64,000 nucleotides of DNA from Ruminiclostridium cellulolyticum H10 (GCF_000022065.1 NC_011898.1:3723501-3787500); one strand, 5' to 3'. Numbered from the stretch's first letter, positions 15,282 to 25,438 are shown. Made by a program: numbers and translations. The notes: generated from the letters alone by a model not told the origin.

Positions 15282-16283
15282 TTATTTAAACAGTTCCGGA
15301 TAGGCAACCTTTGCAATATCCTCAACTGCCAGTACAGCGTATTGAGATGTTGATGAAATATGGTTGTGTGGTACTGAAATGATTTTATTGTTCTTTACTG
15401 CTTTTACACCAGCCAGTGCCTTATCGCCCTTTATCTTATCATTCAGTGAATAAAAGTTAACCTTTGTGTCATAGTACCATGAAGGCAGAATAATAATCTG
15501 AGGGTTATACTTTATTATCATTTCCTTGGACAATTCAGGCCACCCTTCAAGGCCGTCCTTTGACGCAGGGTTTATAAGACCTGCTCTTGTGACGATATCA
15601 TCAAAATTAGTTCCCTTTCCGCTTGTAGTTCCCATCTCACTATAGTCAAGTACCGTTTGTTTCTGATCATCTGTCATTAGCTCAATCTTATCGGATACAG
15701 CCTTGAGCTTCTCATCCATCCAATTTATTAAATCTTGTGCCTTGGCTTCCTCACCCACAACATCCCCAACCAACTTAAGGTTATCTTTCACCTGATCAAT
15801 ATTAGAAGGGGTATTCAATAAAAATACCGTTATATTAGCATCTTTAAGCTGCTTGACTACATTTGCATCTGTCATATTATCCATAAGGACAAGATCAGGC
15901 TGCAATGCTATTATTTTCTCGGCATTGGATTCGGTTCTTTTACCTACTCCTTTAGCTTCACCAGCAATATTGGAAACCTTGGCGTCGTCTGCATAATAAG
16001 TCATCGCAGCAATTCTGCTTTTATCTACCATGGACATAAGCATTTCACAGGTTCCGAGAGGCATACTGACTATTTTCTCCGGCCTGCTCTGTAAAGTTAC
16101 CATGTTTCCCTTTGCATCCTTCAAAATGAGAGGGTATTTTTCTGCTGTATTTTTTACAGACGTATCAACTGCCTGTGTAGTTCCGGATGCCTGCTGATTC
16201 TCTTCTCTAGTGCAGGCTGTAAAAATTCCCGTTATAAGAACTACTCCAAGTATAAAACATAAAATCCTTAAACTTCTCTTCAT
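15282..16283 (-). CDS. BtuF-like substrate-binding lipoprotein
   Basis: 333 residues. The lipoprotein signal ends in IFTAC with Cys24 as the lipidation site, followed by a Ser/Thr-rich linker and a type III periplasmic-binding fold (about 50-333) of the BtuF/FhuD group. The pattern RPEKIVSMPLGTCEMLMSM at the start of the fold and EKIIALQPDLVLM are typical. It captures the substrate outside the cell for the permease and ATPase that follow. The family includes iron-siderophore and cobalamin binders; the cobalamin riboswitch directly upstream argues for a corrinoid. The ATG has TAGGAGA upstream. Confidence 0.92.
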   Translation of the reverse strand: MKRSLRILCFILGVVLITGIFTACTREENQQASGTTQAVDTSVKNTAEKYPLILKDAKGNMVTLQSRPEKIVSMPLGTCEMLMSMVDKSRIAAMTYYADDAKVSNIAGEAKGVGKRTESNAEKIIALQPDLVLMDNMTDANVVKQLKDANITVFLLNTPSNIDQVKDNLKLVGDVVGEEAKAQDLINWMDEKLKAVSDKIELMTDDQKQTVLDYSEMGTTSGKGTNFDDIVTRAGLINPASKDGLEGWPELSKEMIIKYNPQIIILPSWYYDTKVNFYSLNDKIKGDKALAGVKAVKNNKIISVPHNHISSTSQYAVLAVEDIAKVAYPELFK

Positions 16284-16327
16284 TAAATATTATCTCCTAA
16301 CATTTTGTATTTTTTATTTATAGAACA

Positions 16328-16361
16328 TAAAAACCCTTTAAACGTTTTGTGTTTAAAGGGC
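16328..16361 (-). terminator. Riboswitch-linked terminator
   Basis: The perfect 10-bp stem ccctttaaac / gtttaaaggg (16334-16360) is followed on the minus strand by TTTTTAT. It sits between the cobalamin aptamer and the first gene, so the riboswitch probably works by premature termination. Confidence 0.85.
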
Positions 16362-16384
16362 ATAATTCCATCAAGAAAATTCAG

Positions 16385-16565
16385 TTATTAAACACACCCC
16401 CTATCACTCGTAGAGTTACCAGTGCAAACATACAGACAGGTATTCTGACTTAGGCATCAACACTCTCCAACCCTTCCCGGTTAATGTACCAGTGGATATT
16501 TTGGAGAACTCCTCCAACACAGCGGCGGGACCGTGCAGGTTTCGAACCTGCTTCCCTTATCTGTT
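16385..16565 (-). promoter_or_regulatory. Cobalamin riboswitch
   Basis: Read on the minus strand, the segment has the conserved order of a cobalamin aptamer: AAGGGAAGCAGGTTCGAAAC (16557-16538), the CGGTCCCGCCGCTGT block (16532-16518), the GAAGGGTTGGAGAG region, and the B12-box portion GTCAGAATACCTGTCTGT (16449-16432). A terminator hairpin follows 25-55 bases later, before the lipoprotein gene. High B12 should switch the operon off. Confidence 0.93.
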
Positions 16566-16702
16566 GTTTATAATATTAAGTTATACTGATTATATTAATA
16601 TAAAATACGCCTGATAGCAAATATAAATCAGACACGTTATCGTCCAAATTTCTTGTTCTAGCGAATTTGTCAGGATAATACAATATTTGTCAAACCGTAT
16701 CA

Positions 16703-17881
16703 TTATTTGATAATCTCTCTTAAAAAGCTTCGTCCCGGGAATATGTTCCCGGCGTTAAATACCTCTGCAACAGTGCAAGCTATATCTGCAAAGGTTTTTC
16801 TTGTTCCCAGATTTACATCCTCTTTTATTCCCTTACCATAGATAACTACAGGTACATATTCCCTTGAATGATCCGTACTTGGAGTAGTAGGGTCGCAGCC
16901 ATGATCCGCCGTAATTATCAGCATGTCGTTATCCCCCATGGCAGACAAAATTTCAGGCAGCCTGTTGTCAAATTCCTCTAAGGCCTGTTTGTAACCCTCT
17001 GGATTGTTTCTGTGTCCGAAAACCATATCAAAGTCTACAAGATTTGTAAAAATCATGCCTGTGTTTTTTTGAGCCATAAATTTCAAGGTAACGTCAACAC
17101 CGTCCATATTGTTTTTTGTATGTTCGGCCAGAGTGACTCCTTTTTTGGAAAATATGTCTTCTATCTTTCCTACTGCTATAACATCCAGACCCTTTTTACT
17201 CATAATATCCAAAATAGTATCGGAGGTAGGCTCGGCAGAAAAATCCCTTCTGTTTGGGGTTCTTGTAAAGTTGCCCGGTTCACCGATAAACGGCCTTGCA
17301 ATAACACGTCCTACCATATGGTCTCCTTGCAGCATTTCCCTTGCTATACTGCAAATTCGGTACAATTCTTCCAGAGGAACCAATTCCTCATGTGCAGCTA
17401 TCTGAAAAACACTGTCTGCAGACGTATAAACTATGAGTTTCCCGGTCTTCATATGTTCCTCACCATACTCTTTGATTATTTCAGTGCCCGAGGCTGCACA
17501 GTTTGCAAGAACACCTCTTCCCGTAAGCTTTTCAAACTCATCAAGCACTTCCTTTGGGAAACCGTCAGGGTATGTGGGGAAGGGATGGGCAAGCTGTAAC
17601 CCTGCAATTTCCCAATGCCCTGTTATAGTATCTTTTCCTTTTGATACCTCGTCCATTCTCCCATAACTACCCACAATATGCTCTGGTACAGAAAGATAAT
17701 CTACTCCGTCAATTTTCCCCATCCCAAGCCTGCAAAGGTTTGGAAGATTTATTCCTTTGCAATTTTTAACAATATTACCTAAGGTATTGCTCCCCTTATC
17801 ACCGTATTCGGCTGCATCAGGTAGTTCACCTATTCCAACACTGTCAAGCACAATCATTATTACTCTATCTATATTTGTCAT
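16703..17881 (-). CDS. deoB: Phosphopentomutase
   Basis: 392 residues, normal length for DeoB. It interconverts (deoxy)ribose 1-phosphate and 5-phosphate in nucleoside salvage in the cytoplasm. Metal-binding motifs of the alkaline-phosphatase superfamily are present: [13 protein letters not shown] at the N-terminus, [20 protein letters not shown] in the C-terminal third, and GNTLGNI-like Ser/Thr catalytic region (GSNTLGN). The start ATG has GAGAGTAG upstream. No other nucleoside genes adjoin it. The riboswitch operon follows in the same direction after about 140 bases. Confidence 0.96.
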   Translation of the reverse strand: MTNIDRVIMIVLDSVGIGELPDAAEYGDKGSNTLGNIVKNCKGINLPNLCRLGMGKIDGVDYLSVPEHIVGSYGRMDEVSKGKDTITGHWEIAGLQLAHPFPTYPDGFPKEVLDEFEKLTGRGVLANCAASGTEIIKEYGEEHMKTGKLIVYTSADSVFQIAAHEELVPLEELYRICSIAREMLQGDHMVGRVIARPFIGEPGNFTRTPNRRDFSAEPTSDTILDIMSKKGLDVIAVGKIEDIFSKKGVTLAEHTKNNMDGVDVTLKFMAQKNTGMIFTNLVDFDMVFGHRNNPEGYKQALEEFDNRLPEILSAMGDNDMLIITADHGCDPTTPSTDHSREYVPVVIYGKGIKEDVNLGTRKTFADIACTVAEVFNAGNIFPGRSFLREIIK

Positions 17882-18115
17882 ATCTACTCTCCCAGTCTTT
17901 TTTAATACACATATCTACTATACCATATTAATACCAAATTTTTGCTTTTTCAAACATATTAGAAAATATATAATTTAATATTATTTCCATATAATTCAAA
18001 AAATATACACAATTTATACTAATATTATGGTATAGTCTTATTGTCAGTTTCACAACAGGTTATTTCCCTGCAAAAAGATACCAACTGAATAATAAAAAGA
18101 GGAATGATTTATATA

Positions 18116-19384
18116 ATGAAAACCAGAATAATTCTCTTCAGGCGTACTCTTTACATACTGTGCATCATGTGCTTTCTGCTTTTAATCAGCACTACTATAG
18201 TACTGGCAATAAGCGTTTTCAACACGAGCCGAATTAGTTCCCCCGCAGTAACAACCTCTGCTGCTAGCAGTTCTAAAGGTTCAGCAGTAAATTCCGAAAA
18301 TTTGCAGGATATACCCCCGAGTACTCCTTCACTCCCCCAGTCGGTTACGATCTCTGCAGTTGGGGATATTATGCTGCATCAGGGAAACCTTAATAGTGCA
18401 TATGATTCTAAAAGCAGGAAATATGACTTTACGGGTTTTTTCGAGCATGTAAAACCCTATTTAAGTTCGTCGGATCTGACTATAGCTAATTTTGAGACCG
18501 TTACTGCTGGTACAGGTATCAAGTATAGAAGTTATCCACTTTTCAACTCCCCAGACAGCATACTTCCGGCTTTATCGGGATCAGGGATTGATATTCTGTC
18601 TACAGCCAACAACCATTGCCTTGATTGGGGCATTAACGGCCTTACCAGAACTATTCAAAAAATCAGAGAATATAATATGGTAAATATAGGGAGCTCTATA
18701 AACGGTAATGACAAATATATAATAAAAGAAGTCAAGGGCATTAAAATAGCTATTCTTAGCTATTCTCAGTTTTTCAACGGTCATGAAGCGAAATTGAGCA
18801 GCCGTGATAAAACCAAATACCTGAGTACTTTAAACGAAACACAAATTCAAAATGATATAAAAGCTGTAAAGGGAAAAGGTGCTGATGCTGTTATAACAGT
18901 CCTTCACTGGGGAAATGAATATCATCGTTCACCAAGTACTTATCAGACAAATTTATCAAAAAAAATTCTGTCATGGGGTGCGGATATAATACTTGGCTCT
19001 CATCCACATGTTATACAAAAATCTGAAATAGTAAAATCAAATGGAAAAAATAAATTTATTATTTACTCTATGGGTAATTTTATATCCGGTTACAGACGTA
19101 CAGATAAAGCAAAACGAATGAATAAAGTTTTTACAGAAGACGGAGTCATTATTACTCTCAAGCTTGAAAAAGACACAAAAAGCGGCATAAATATAAAAGA
19201 AGTGAACTATATACCTACATGGGTAGATTTGAATTATTTAAAGAATAAACCTGTTTATAAAATACTTCCTATACCTGCTCCTGACGTAAATGCACCATAT
19301 ATTAACAGCAGGAATAAAACCTTTGTCAAGCAGTCATATATTAATACCATGAGCCTGATGGCAAAATTTAGTGGAAAAAATTAA
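18116..19384 (+). CDS. CapA-family (poly-gamma-glutamate-type) surface protein
   Basis: 422 residues from the ATG at 18116, which has AAGAGGA 12 bases upstream; the ATG at 18104 overlaps that site. An N-terminal membrane helix (about 10-35) and a Ser/Thr/Pro-rich linker are followed by a calcineurin-like metallophosphoesterase fold of the PGA_cap family: SAVGDIMLHQ, NFETVTAG, STANNHCLDWG, VLHWGNEYH and LGSHPHVIQ. It is anchored outside the membrane. Family members act in capsule or polyglutamate synthesis or release, but many are uncharacterised and no capBC genes are near. The LtaS-like gene follows 90 bases later, suggesting a shared envelope role. Confidence 0.9.
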   Translation: MKTRIILFRRTLYILCIMCFLLLISTTIVLAISVFNTSRISSPAVTTSAASSSKGSAVNSENLQDIPPSTPSLPQSVTISAVGDIMLHQGNLNSAYDSKSRKYDFTGFFEHVKPYLSSSDLTIANFETVTAGTGIKYRSYPLFNSPDSILPALSGSGIDILSTANNHCLDWGINGLTRTIQKIREYNMVNIGSSINGNDKYIIKEVKGIKIAILSYSQFFNGHEAKLSSRDKTKYLSTLNETQIQNDIKAVKGKGADAVITVLHWGNEYHRSPSTYQTNLSKKILSWGADIILGSHPHVIQKSEIVKSNGKNKFIIYSMGNFISGYRRTDKAKRMNKVFTEDGVIITLKLEKDTKSGINIKEVNYIPTWVDLNYLKNKPVYKILPIPAPDVNAPYINSRNKTFVKQSYINTMSLMAKFSGKN

Positions 19385-19474
19385 TATTTATATAAATTTA
19401 CAAATTGAGAAAATTCTTATAGAATATATTAGGGTATATACTGCTATCACTTAGAAAGGGAAATTTAAAACGTA

Positions 19475-21262
19475 ATGTTCAATAATCTTTTTAGTACATT
19501 TTCCAATGCTTTCAAAAATAAACCATACCGAAAAGCAGCTATTGTTTCGGCTATTTTTATAATTTTAAATGCATTTAAGACAAGTCTTTTCAACTACCTT
19601 TTGCTGCCCAAAACCGGTGTACATTTATTTACTTACAAATTCTGGATATCCTTACTTGTTTGTATTATAGTCTTTTCATTTGTTCTCAGCTTGAAGTCCA
19701 GATACGTTTTTTTAATCGTTTATATAATACAGGGTATATATTGTTTTACTAATATATCATACTTCCTTTATTATCATAGTTACCTACATTTTCTTCAGTG
19801 GATTTCCTTGTTTAAGGAAGCCATGATTTCAGCTTCACACTTTGCTAATCCAATAAGCGTTCAGCTGTTGGTAGTTTTTATTGATGTTCCTGTAGCTTTA
19901 TTTATTTTCTTTAAATGTTTTAAACGGGAAGTTAAAAGTACAAGGCTTCCTTTACTGCGTAACGTTCTTATTGCATTATCTGTGGCGATTCTGATAATTA
20001 TTGAGATATTTAATTTTTCAAACAGACAGTCTGTTGTACAGTTCATGAACGACAGGTATTCTGGAGAAACCCGTATAGTCGAAAGGTACGGTACTGTTGC
20101 AAACGGAATTGTTAGTATAGTTCAAAACAACACTGAAGAAAAACTGATTAAACAAATCAATTACGGTAAAAATATTTCTTCCCCCAGTAATGTAACTGCT
20201 TCCAAAAGTACTGTTGAGCAGCCTAATTACGTTGTTATACAAGTTGAGTCAATGGACTCAAATATTGTTAAACAAAAGTATAAAGGCTCATATATCATGC
20301 CTTATATGAGTTCTTTGATGAATAACAGTGTTTATTATCCGTACACACTTAGCTATCATAAGGGTGGAGGTACATCGGATGCCGAATTTTCGGTTATTAA
20401 CAGTGCTGAAACTCTTGATTCCTTTCCTGCTATAAAGCTGTCGTCGTATAATTATCCCAACTCCGTTGTCTCAAAGCTTGCAAAAGCTTCATACAACACA
20501 ATGGCTTTTCATGGCAACGTGGGAACATTTTATAACAGAAATATAGCATTTTCAAAAATGGGCTTTAAAAAGTTTTATGATATTAACTCAATGAACTTCG
20601 ATGACGAGGGCTGGGGTGCACCGGATGATAAGGTTTTCTCATTTGCTTTTGGAAAGATTGATAAAAGTACAAGACCCTTTTATGCTCATATTATTACAAT
20701 GACGAGTCACGGCCCTTTCGAAAGTGCTAGAAATTACTATAATAACAAGGCTTATGATGATATTGAAAATGAAATAGTGAAGAACTTTTATAATTCCTTC
20801 AGTTATGTTGATGAATCAATAAAAGATTTTGTGGAAAAGATTCAGACAAAATACAGCAACACATATATAATTATTTACGGTGACCACACTCCAAATATCA
20901 GCTCAAAGGATTTTGCCCAAGCTTCATTTATAGACGATGGCAAGTACTTTGAATTTGTTCCCATGTTTGTAATTACACCTGACCATAAGAAGTATGTGGA
21001 AGATTCTGTTGTGGCCTCCTTCCTTGATGTTTCCCCCACCATAATGGCTACATCAAAGCTGGCATATAACATTAAAACCGATGGAAGAAGCCTGTTGGAC
21101 ACACAAACTACCCCAGCAGATATCCCTTTTAAAGGTGGTTCCTTTGACCGCATCCAGTTGTATAATAAGATATCAACCCATAAGTATGTACAGGAAGAGC
21201 CTTTATGGCGTAAATATTTGCCATCCTTTATTTCTTCCAGTCTTATAGAGCGGCATAAATAA
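19475..21262 (+). CDS. LtaS-family membrane sulfatase-like enzyme
   Basis: 595 residues: five N-terminal membrane helices (to about 180) and an extracellular sulfatase-fold domain (about 245-560). Active-site features are Glu258 in IQVESMD, the likely nucleophile Thr300 in HKGGGTSDAEF, and IIYGDHTP. This layout matches lipoteichoic acid synthases and related glycerol- or other phosphotransferases that use phosphatidylglycerol. Whether the product is true lipoteichoic acid cannot be read from the sequence. The ATG has AGAAAGG about 10 bases upstream. The gene ends at a shared bidirectional terminator. Confidence 0.9.
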   Translation: MFNNLFSTFSNAFKNKPYRKAAIVSAIFIILNAFKTSLFNYLLLPKTGVHLFTYKFWISLLVCIIVFSFVLSLKSRYVFLIVYIIQGIYCFTNISYFLYYHSYLHFLQWISLFKEAMISASHFANPISVQLLVVFIDVPVALFIFFKCFKREVKSTRLPLLRNVLIALSVAILIIIEIFNFSNRQSVVQFMNDRYSGETRIVERYGTVANGIVSIVQNNTEEKLIKQINYGKNISSPSNVTASKSTVEQPNYVVIQVESMDSNIVKQKYKGSYIMPYMSSLMNNSVYYPYTLSYHKGGGTSDAEFSVINSAETLDSFPAIKLSSYNYPNSVVSKLAKASYNTMAFHGNVGTFYNRNIAFSKMGFKKFYDINSMNFDDEGWGAPDDKVFSFAFGKIDKSTRPFYAHIITMTSHGPFESARNYYNNKAYDDIENEIVKNFYNSFSYVDESIKDFVEKIQTKYSNTYIIIYGDHTPNISSKDFAQASFIDDGKYFEFVPMFVITPDHKKYVEDSVVASFLDVSPTIMATSKLAYNIKTDGRSLLDTQTTPADIPFKGGSFDRIQLYNKISTHKYVQEEPLWRKYLPSFISSSLIERHK

Positions 21263-21270
21263 TTAAAACA

Positions 21271-21299
21271 AAGCGGCAGGGAAACTCCCTACCGCTTGT
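21271..21299. terminator. Bidirectional terminator shared by convergent genes
   Basis: The stem aagcggcaggga / tccctaccgctt (one mismatch, 3-base loop) has T-rich flanks on both sides. It overlaps the last two codons and stop of the minus-strand gene at 21289. Confidence 0.75.
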
Positions 21300-22305
21300 T
21301 TATTATTTTACCAACATTTTTAATTATAATTGATATAGACCCGTCAGGGTTATTTGCAAATTCTATCATATCCCTGTTATCGTAATAGCTTAGTGGAAAA
21401 TTTATCTCAATGCCTGTATCTGTCTTTATCTTATGCGTTTTAAATTTTTTCTCTGCTAATTTCTCAGGTACTTTAATGGCCTCTTCAATCAATCCGGCTT
21501 TCTGGATCTCCTGTATGTACTCCTCCCTAACAGCCAGATTCGTATCAAATACCTCTTGAGCTATTTCGTCCACCCGTATTTCACTCTTTTCTTCCAGACC
21601 TTCCGATACAACCTTTTTTAGCTTTGCTACTTTGTCGAAGTCCTCGTCATAGTATTTTTTGCTGATCTTTTGTGTTACTTTATCAATAATTTTGAGCTTT
21701 TGGTTGTCCGACAAATCAGTTGTACACTTAATCAGGTAATTTGACATGTAAAATTCCTTTGTGCCGTTTATTTCGTAGGCTTTTTCAATGAGTTTTATTT
21801 CATCTGTCTCCAGAGAAATAAGAACAGCCTCATCTACTTTCTGTCCATCTGAGGGTAGAAGTGTTTTATACCTTATAATTGAATTTACCGCCCCTTCTTC
21901 CATCTGATTTACATAATGGGTAAACCCTGTCTTATAGTTCAGTTTCAATAAAGCCAGATATGGTTCATTGCCCGCATGAAAATGACAGCATATGAGATCT
22001 CCGGAAGAGATATCAATATTTTTAAGCATAAAATCAAAAGTCATTACTCCAATGGCTCTTGTCACCTCCATAAAACGTCCTGAATCCTCTTTGAGTGCAT
22101 TGCATATATCCTTTATTGTATTCACTTCGCCAATAAACTGAGCCTTTTTCAAGTTAGTATCCTCAAAAATTTTTGAAATGTGCTTTTCCAAAAACTCTAC
22201 CGTCTCTCCGCTTAACTCGATTTCCTTATCCGAAAGTACAGGGAAGTTTACACTGGTATCTAAAATGTGCAGGACCGCTGTTTTTATGTGAATATCGTTT
22301 TCCAT
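21289..22305 (-). CDS. Nucleoid-associated protein, NdpA/YejK family
   Basis: 338 residues. It resembles the 37-kDa nucleoid-associated family: the start IHIKTAVLHILD, a middle part with FHAGNEPYLALLKLNYKTGF, and the C-terminal LPLSYYDN-like segment (INFPLSYYDNRDMIEFANN). Members bind DNA and associate with the nucleoid in Gram-negatives; the role in Clostridia is unclear. The protein is soluble and charged. The ATG has GGAGATATT upstream. It is divergent from the TPR gene, and its 3' end is part of a terminator shared with the LtaS-like gene. Confidence 0.82.
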   Translation of the reverse strand: MENDIHIKTAVLHILDTSVNFPVLSDKEIELSGETVEFLEKHISKIFEDTNLKKAQFIGEVNTIKDICNALKEDSGRFMEVTRAIGVMTFDFMLKNIDISSGDLICCHFHAGNEPYLALLKLNYKTGFTHYVNQMEEGAVNSIIRYKTLLPSDGQKVDEAVLISLETDEIKLIEKAYEINGTKEFYMSNYLIKCTTDLSDNQKLKIIDKVTQKISKKYYDEDFDKVAKLKKVVSEGLEEKSEIRVDEIAQEVFDTNLAVREEYIQEIQKAGLIEEAIKVPEKLAEKKFKTHKIKTDTGIEINFPLSYYDNRDMIEFANNPDGSISIIIKNVGKIINKR

Positions 22306-22421
22306 ATTAAATAATATCTCCTTTTCACGTTCAAGTTAAATCCGTCCTATATTATATCAAATTTTTAATTCAAAAATTAATACATATTTGATATAATCTA
22401 CTGTGAACAGGAGGAATCAAC

Positions 22422-23126
22422 ATGTTGTTTGGAAGATTTAGATCATCTATATATTTATTTAAAGCAAACAGTGCCTATCAAAAGGGCAATACTCAAGAAG
22501 CCATAAATCTTTTGGAAAAAGCCTATAAGACCGAAAGTGCAAAAGCCGTCGTAGTTACAACTTATGGCTATCTTCTTTTAAAGGAAGGACATCTTGATGA
22601 ATCTTTAAAGATATTTAAGGAGCAGCTTAACTCCACTTCAAAGATTTCAGATAATGACCTGTACAGTCTGAAAGCCAACTACGCTCTTGCCTTGTGGAAA
22701 AACGGAGAGCTTGACCGAGCTATTGCCATTTATGAAGAAATATTTCCAAATTACAAAAGTACAAATGTTTATGGTAGCCTGGGGTATTTGTATATCCTTA
22801 AAGGTAATGTTGAGAAAGCACTAGAATTCAACCTTGAAGCTATGGAATACAATAATACTGGTGCAGTAATATTGGACAATCTGGGTCAAACCTATTATAT
22901 GATGGGTGAATATACCAAAGCTGAGGAAATATTTAAAAAACTAATGGCATTGGGGCCAAAGTTCCCCGAAGCATATTATGACTATGCCCTAGTATTAGAA
23001 AAATTAGGGGAAAAAGAGAGTTGTATTGAAAATCTTAAAACTGCTTTGAATTACAAGCCTAATTTCCTGTCTGGTGTTACTGTGGAGCAGATTCAAGAAA
23101 AGCTGAATCAGGTTGAAGCTCAGTAA
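22422..23126 (+). CDS. Tetratricopeptide-repeat protein
   Basis: 234 residues, nearly all TPR helices: repeats start near residues 14, 48, 87, 122 and 156 and show the usual W/L-G-Y-A-F-A-P pattern, for example NLGQTYYMMGEYTKAEEIFKKL split over two helices. There is no signal peptide or enzyme domain, so it is probably a cytoplasmic scaffold or partner-binding protein of unknown function. It has a strong AGGAGG site 7 bases before the ATG and a terminator follows. Confidence 0.88.
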   Translation: MLFGRFRSSIYLFKANSAYQKGNTQEAINLLEKAYKTESAKAVVVTTYGYLLLKEGHLDESLKIFKEQLNSTSKISDNDLYSLKANYALALWKNGELDRAIAIYEEIFPNYKSTNVYGSLGYLYILKGNVEKALEFNLEAMEYNNTGAVILDNLGQTYYMMGEYTKAEEIFKKLMALGPKFPEAYYDYALVLEKLGEKESCIENLKTALNYKPNFLSGVTVEQIQEKLNQVEAQ

Positions 23127-23145
23127 AAAAGCCAGTATGACGATA

Positions 23146-23192
23146 AATAAGTTTGTAACGGTAAAATGTCATTTAACTGTTACAAACTTATT
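23146..23192. terminator. Bidirectional terminator
   Basis: A perfect 14-bp stem, aataagtttgtaac / gttacaaacttatt, extends inward through a G-U pair. T-rich sequence follows on the plus strand. It lies between the convergent TPR and SGNH-hydrolase genes. Confidence 0.75.
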
Positions 23193-23201
23193 TTAATATT
23201 T

Positions 23202-23894
23202 TTAGAAACCAAATTGCAGCATTGATTCCAAAATCTTTTTATGTCCTTTTTCATTGGGATGAATGCCGTCTGCACAAATCTTCGAACTGTAGTCTCTGCT
23301 AAGCAAAAAGCTTTCTCTGATATCTATCATTTTACAATCCATTTGACGTGAAACCCACTCTACTGCATTGTTATAGGCTTCCTGCCAACGGTATATTCTC
23401 GCCACGTCACCCAGCCAGTGAAGGATATTTTCTTTATTTAAGCCTTTGGATATCCAGTTAAAATATCTTTCAGGTTCCAGGGGCGGTAAATTCATAAGTA
23501 CAGGTGTTATATCTTTTTTTCTGAACATCTCCACCATATTTTGCAAGGTATTTTTGAAGCTTTCAATTGAAGTTTTGGGCTGATGTACTAAGTCCGGGTT
23601 TTCAGCTACCTCGCTCCAGTTAAAATCACAGTCATTTCCGCCAAATTCTATTATTACAATATTTTCCTTGCCGGTAATTAATTTATCTATAGATTTTGAT
23701 ATTCTGTTCAGGGCCTTGGTGGAGGTCATACCAAAGTATGCATTATTCTTCACATTAAAGCCTGTTATCTGTGCAAAGTTGCTAATGCTGTTGTCTTTCA
23801 TAACCTTATATTTGCCGTCTTTTTCATCAAGAATAATACCTTTTAAAATTGAATCTCCCCAAACAATAATATTTTTTTTTGTTAGATTTGACAT
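23202..23894 (-). CDS. SGNH/GDSL-type hydrolase
   Basis: 230 residues without a signal peptide. The four family blocks are present: nucleophile Ser in VWGDSILKG near the N-terminus, Gly in NNAYFGMTS, Asn in FGGNDCDF, and Asp-x-x-His in CADGIHPNEKGH near the C-terminus. It is an esterase or deacetylase-like enzyme of unknown substrate, likely cytoplasmic. It stands alone, convergent with the TPR gene. Confidence 0.9.
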   Translation of the reverse strand: MSNLTKKNIIVWGDSILKGIILDEKDGKYKVMKDNSISNFAQITGFNVKNNAYFGMTSTKALNRISKSIDKLITGKENIVIIEFGGNDCDFNWSEVAENPDLVHQPKTSIESFKNTLQNMVEMFRKKDITPVLMNLPPLEPERYFNWISKGLNKENILHWLGDVARIYRWQEAYNNAVEWVSRQMDCKMIDIRESFLLSRDYSSKICADGIHPNEKGHKKILESMLQFGF

Positions 23895-24089
23895 AGCCGA
23901 TACATCTCCTATTATGTGTTTGTACGTGCTTCTATAATTATATATTAAATTGTTAATACTTTATTATCTAGTTTTCATTACTATATTATCTGTTTTTGTG
24001 ATTCTTGTCAAGGTTTTATAATATATTATTGTAAAAATCAAACAATATGTTATAATTAGCATAACCATTTAGCAGGAGTGATATTCAAT

Positions 24090-24686
24090 TTGGATAACAG
24101 TAAGCTCGGTAACATAAAAAAAGAACTTGTCGATTTGTCAGCCGCACTGGGTTCATACAAGACTGAAGGCTGGAATCAGTTCCCACGCATCGATTTATAT
24201 ATGGATCAAGTAATAACATATCTTGAAAAACTGCTGAATATTTTCGGTAATACTTCCGATTCAAGCAAGACAATTACCTCAAGCATGGTAAATAATTATG
24301 TGAAAGAAGGCTATTTAAAGCGTCCCGTCAATAAAAAATATGACAGGGTGCATCTTGTGTCACTTTACATTATGTCAATGCTAAAGCCTATACTGCCAAT
24401 TCCTCTTATTGCAGGTTCACTGAATAATTTTAATAATGAAGAAGAGTACCAGTATTTCTACAGTGCCCTTACAGGTTTACAGAACGAGGCATTTAGCAGT
24501 GTTTCCCAGAAGCTTCTAAACCTTATTGACAATTTGGACGAGGACGATTGCGAAACCTCCCTCCGTCTTTTTGCTTTACAGCTTTCAAGCGAAGCAAATG
24601 CCCATAGGATTGCCGCAGAGAAAATCCTGTCATTGCTAAATGAAAATGAAGCTTCAAATAAAAACGACAAGAATAAAAACAAGTAG
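24090..24686 (+). CDS. DUF1836 domain protein
   Basis: 198 residues starting at TTG (24090), with AGGAG about 11 bases upstream; a GTG at 24078 would overlap that site. The central region has the DUF1836 layout: W-x-x-(F/I)-P-x-I-D-L-Y-M-D-Q (about 30-45), then SSMVNNYVKEGYLKRPVNKKYDR, which resembles a winged or MerR-like DNA-binding segment, then helices. It may be a DNA-binding regulator, but no target is known. It has a Lys/Asn-rich tail. Its stop lies only 6 bases from the stop of the convergent YtaF gene. Confidence 0.8.
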   Translation: MDNSKLGNIKKELVDLSAALGSYKTEGWNQFPRIDLYMDQVITYLEKLLNIFGNTSDSSKTITSSMVNNYVKEGYLKRPVNKKYDRVHLVSLYIMSMLKPILPIPLIAGSLNNFNNEEEYQYFYSALTGLQNEAFSSVSQKLLNLIDNLDEDDCETSLRLFALQLSSEANAHRIAAEKILSLLNENEASNKNDKNKNK

Positions 24687-24692
24687 TAATAA

Positions 24693-25316
24693 TCATGCAA
24701 TTATTTGGTACAACCCTATAACCAGCAGCAGCATGCCTGATATGATTGTCGCTTTTTCCCCCAGAAATTTTGACGCATACCGTCTGCCTATAATAGCTCC
24801 TACAGAGATAGTTATAAGACTGAATACTATTACTGCTCCAGACAGAACAAAAGCATTTATTCCGTATATTCCGGCACCAAATCCCGTACCAATACAGTTA
24901 GATGCCAGAGCTATACCAAGAAGTATAGATTCTTTAAGGGATATATCTCCAGAATAGTCTCTGTCAGCAATACCCGGATCATCCATCACAGCCTTTATAT
25001 CGTCTATGTACTGAATACCGTTACCGTAAGCTTTTTTGGTTTTTTTCCTGCTTTTCAGATATCCTATAATTGTGAATAAGCCCATTATAATTACTATAGA
25101 ACCGCCTATGGTCTTTCCAAGGTAGCCGGGTATGTAGTTTGTAAGGATATTTCCCAGTAAACTGGATAATAAGGTCGCTATACCGGAAAACAAAGCGATT
25201 GATATATTGGACTTAAACGGAACCTTTATCTTTCTTACTCCATACGCCAGACCGATTGCCATATTGTCTAAATTCGGTGCCAGGCATAGTAAAAAAACTG
25301 ATAGAATAACCCCCAC
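24693..25316 (-). CDS. ytaF: Sporulation membrane protein YtaF (MntP-like fold)
   Basis: 207 residues with six predicted membrane helices in two groups of three, and a charged loop (about 95-130). Each half has an acidic or Asn motif, such as LAPNLDNMAIGLAYG in the first half and ALASNCIGTGFGAG in the second, as in the YtaF/MntP transporter-like family. It is known as a sporulation-associated protein, and cation transport is suspected. The start is GTG with GAGGTGA 7 bases upstream. Confidence 0.88.
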   Translation of the reverse strand: MGVILSVFLLCLAPNLDNMAIGLAYGVRKIKVPFKSNISIALFSGIATLLSSLLGNILTNYIPGYLGKTIGGSIVIIMGLFTIIGYLKSRKKTKKAYGNGIQYIDDIKAVMDDPGIADRDYSGDISLKESILLGIALASNCIGTGFGAGIYGINAFVLSGAVIVFSLITISVGAIIGRRYASKFLGEKATIISGMLLLVIGLYQIIA

Positions 25317-25438
25317 GGTCTTTTCACCTCAAGATAGTATATTGAGTTTTATATAGAATAGTGCGTGTACAAAAAACGAATTATTGTATGTAAATTTTAT
25401 ACTTTTAAGTATTTTTATGTTTTTATAGTTAAAACGTA

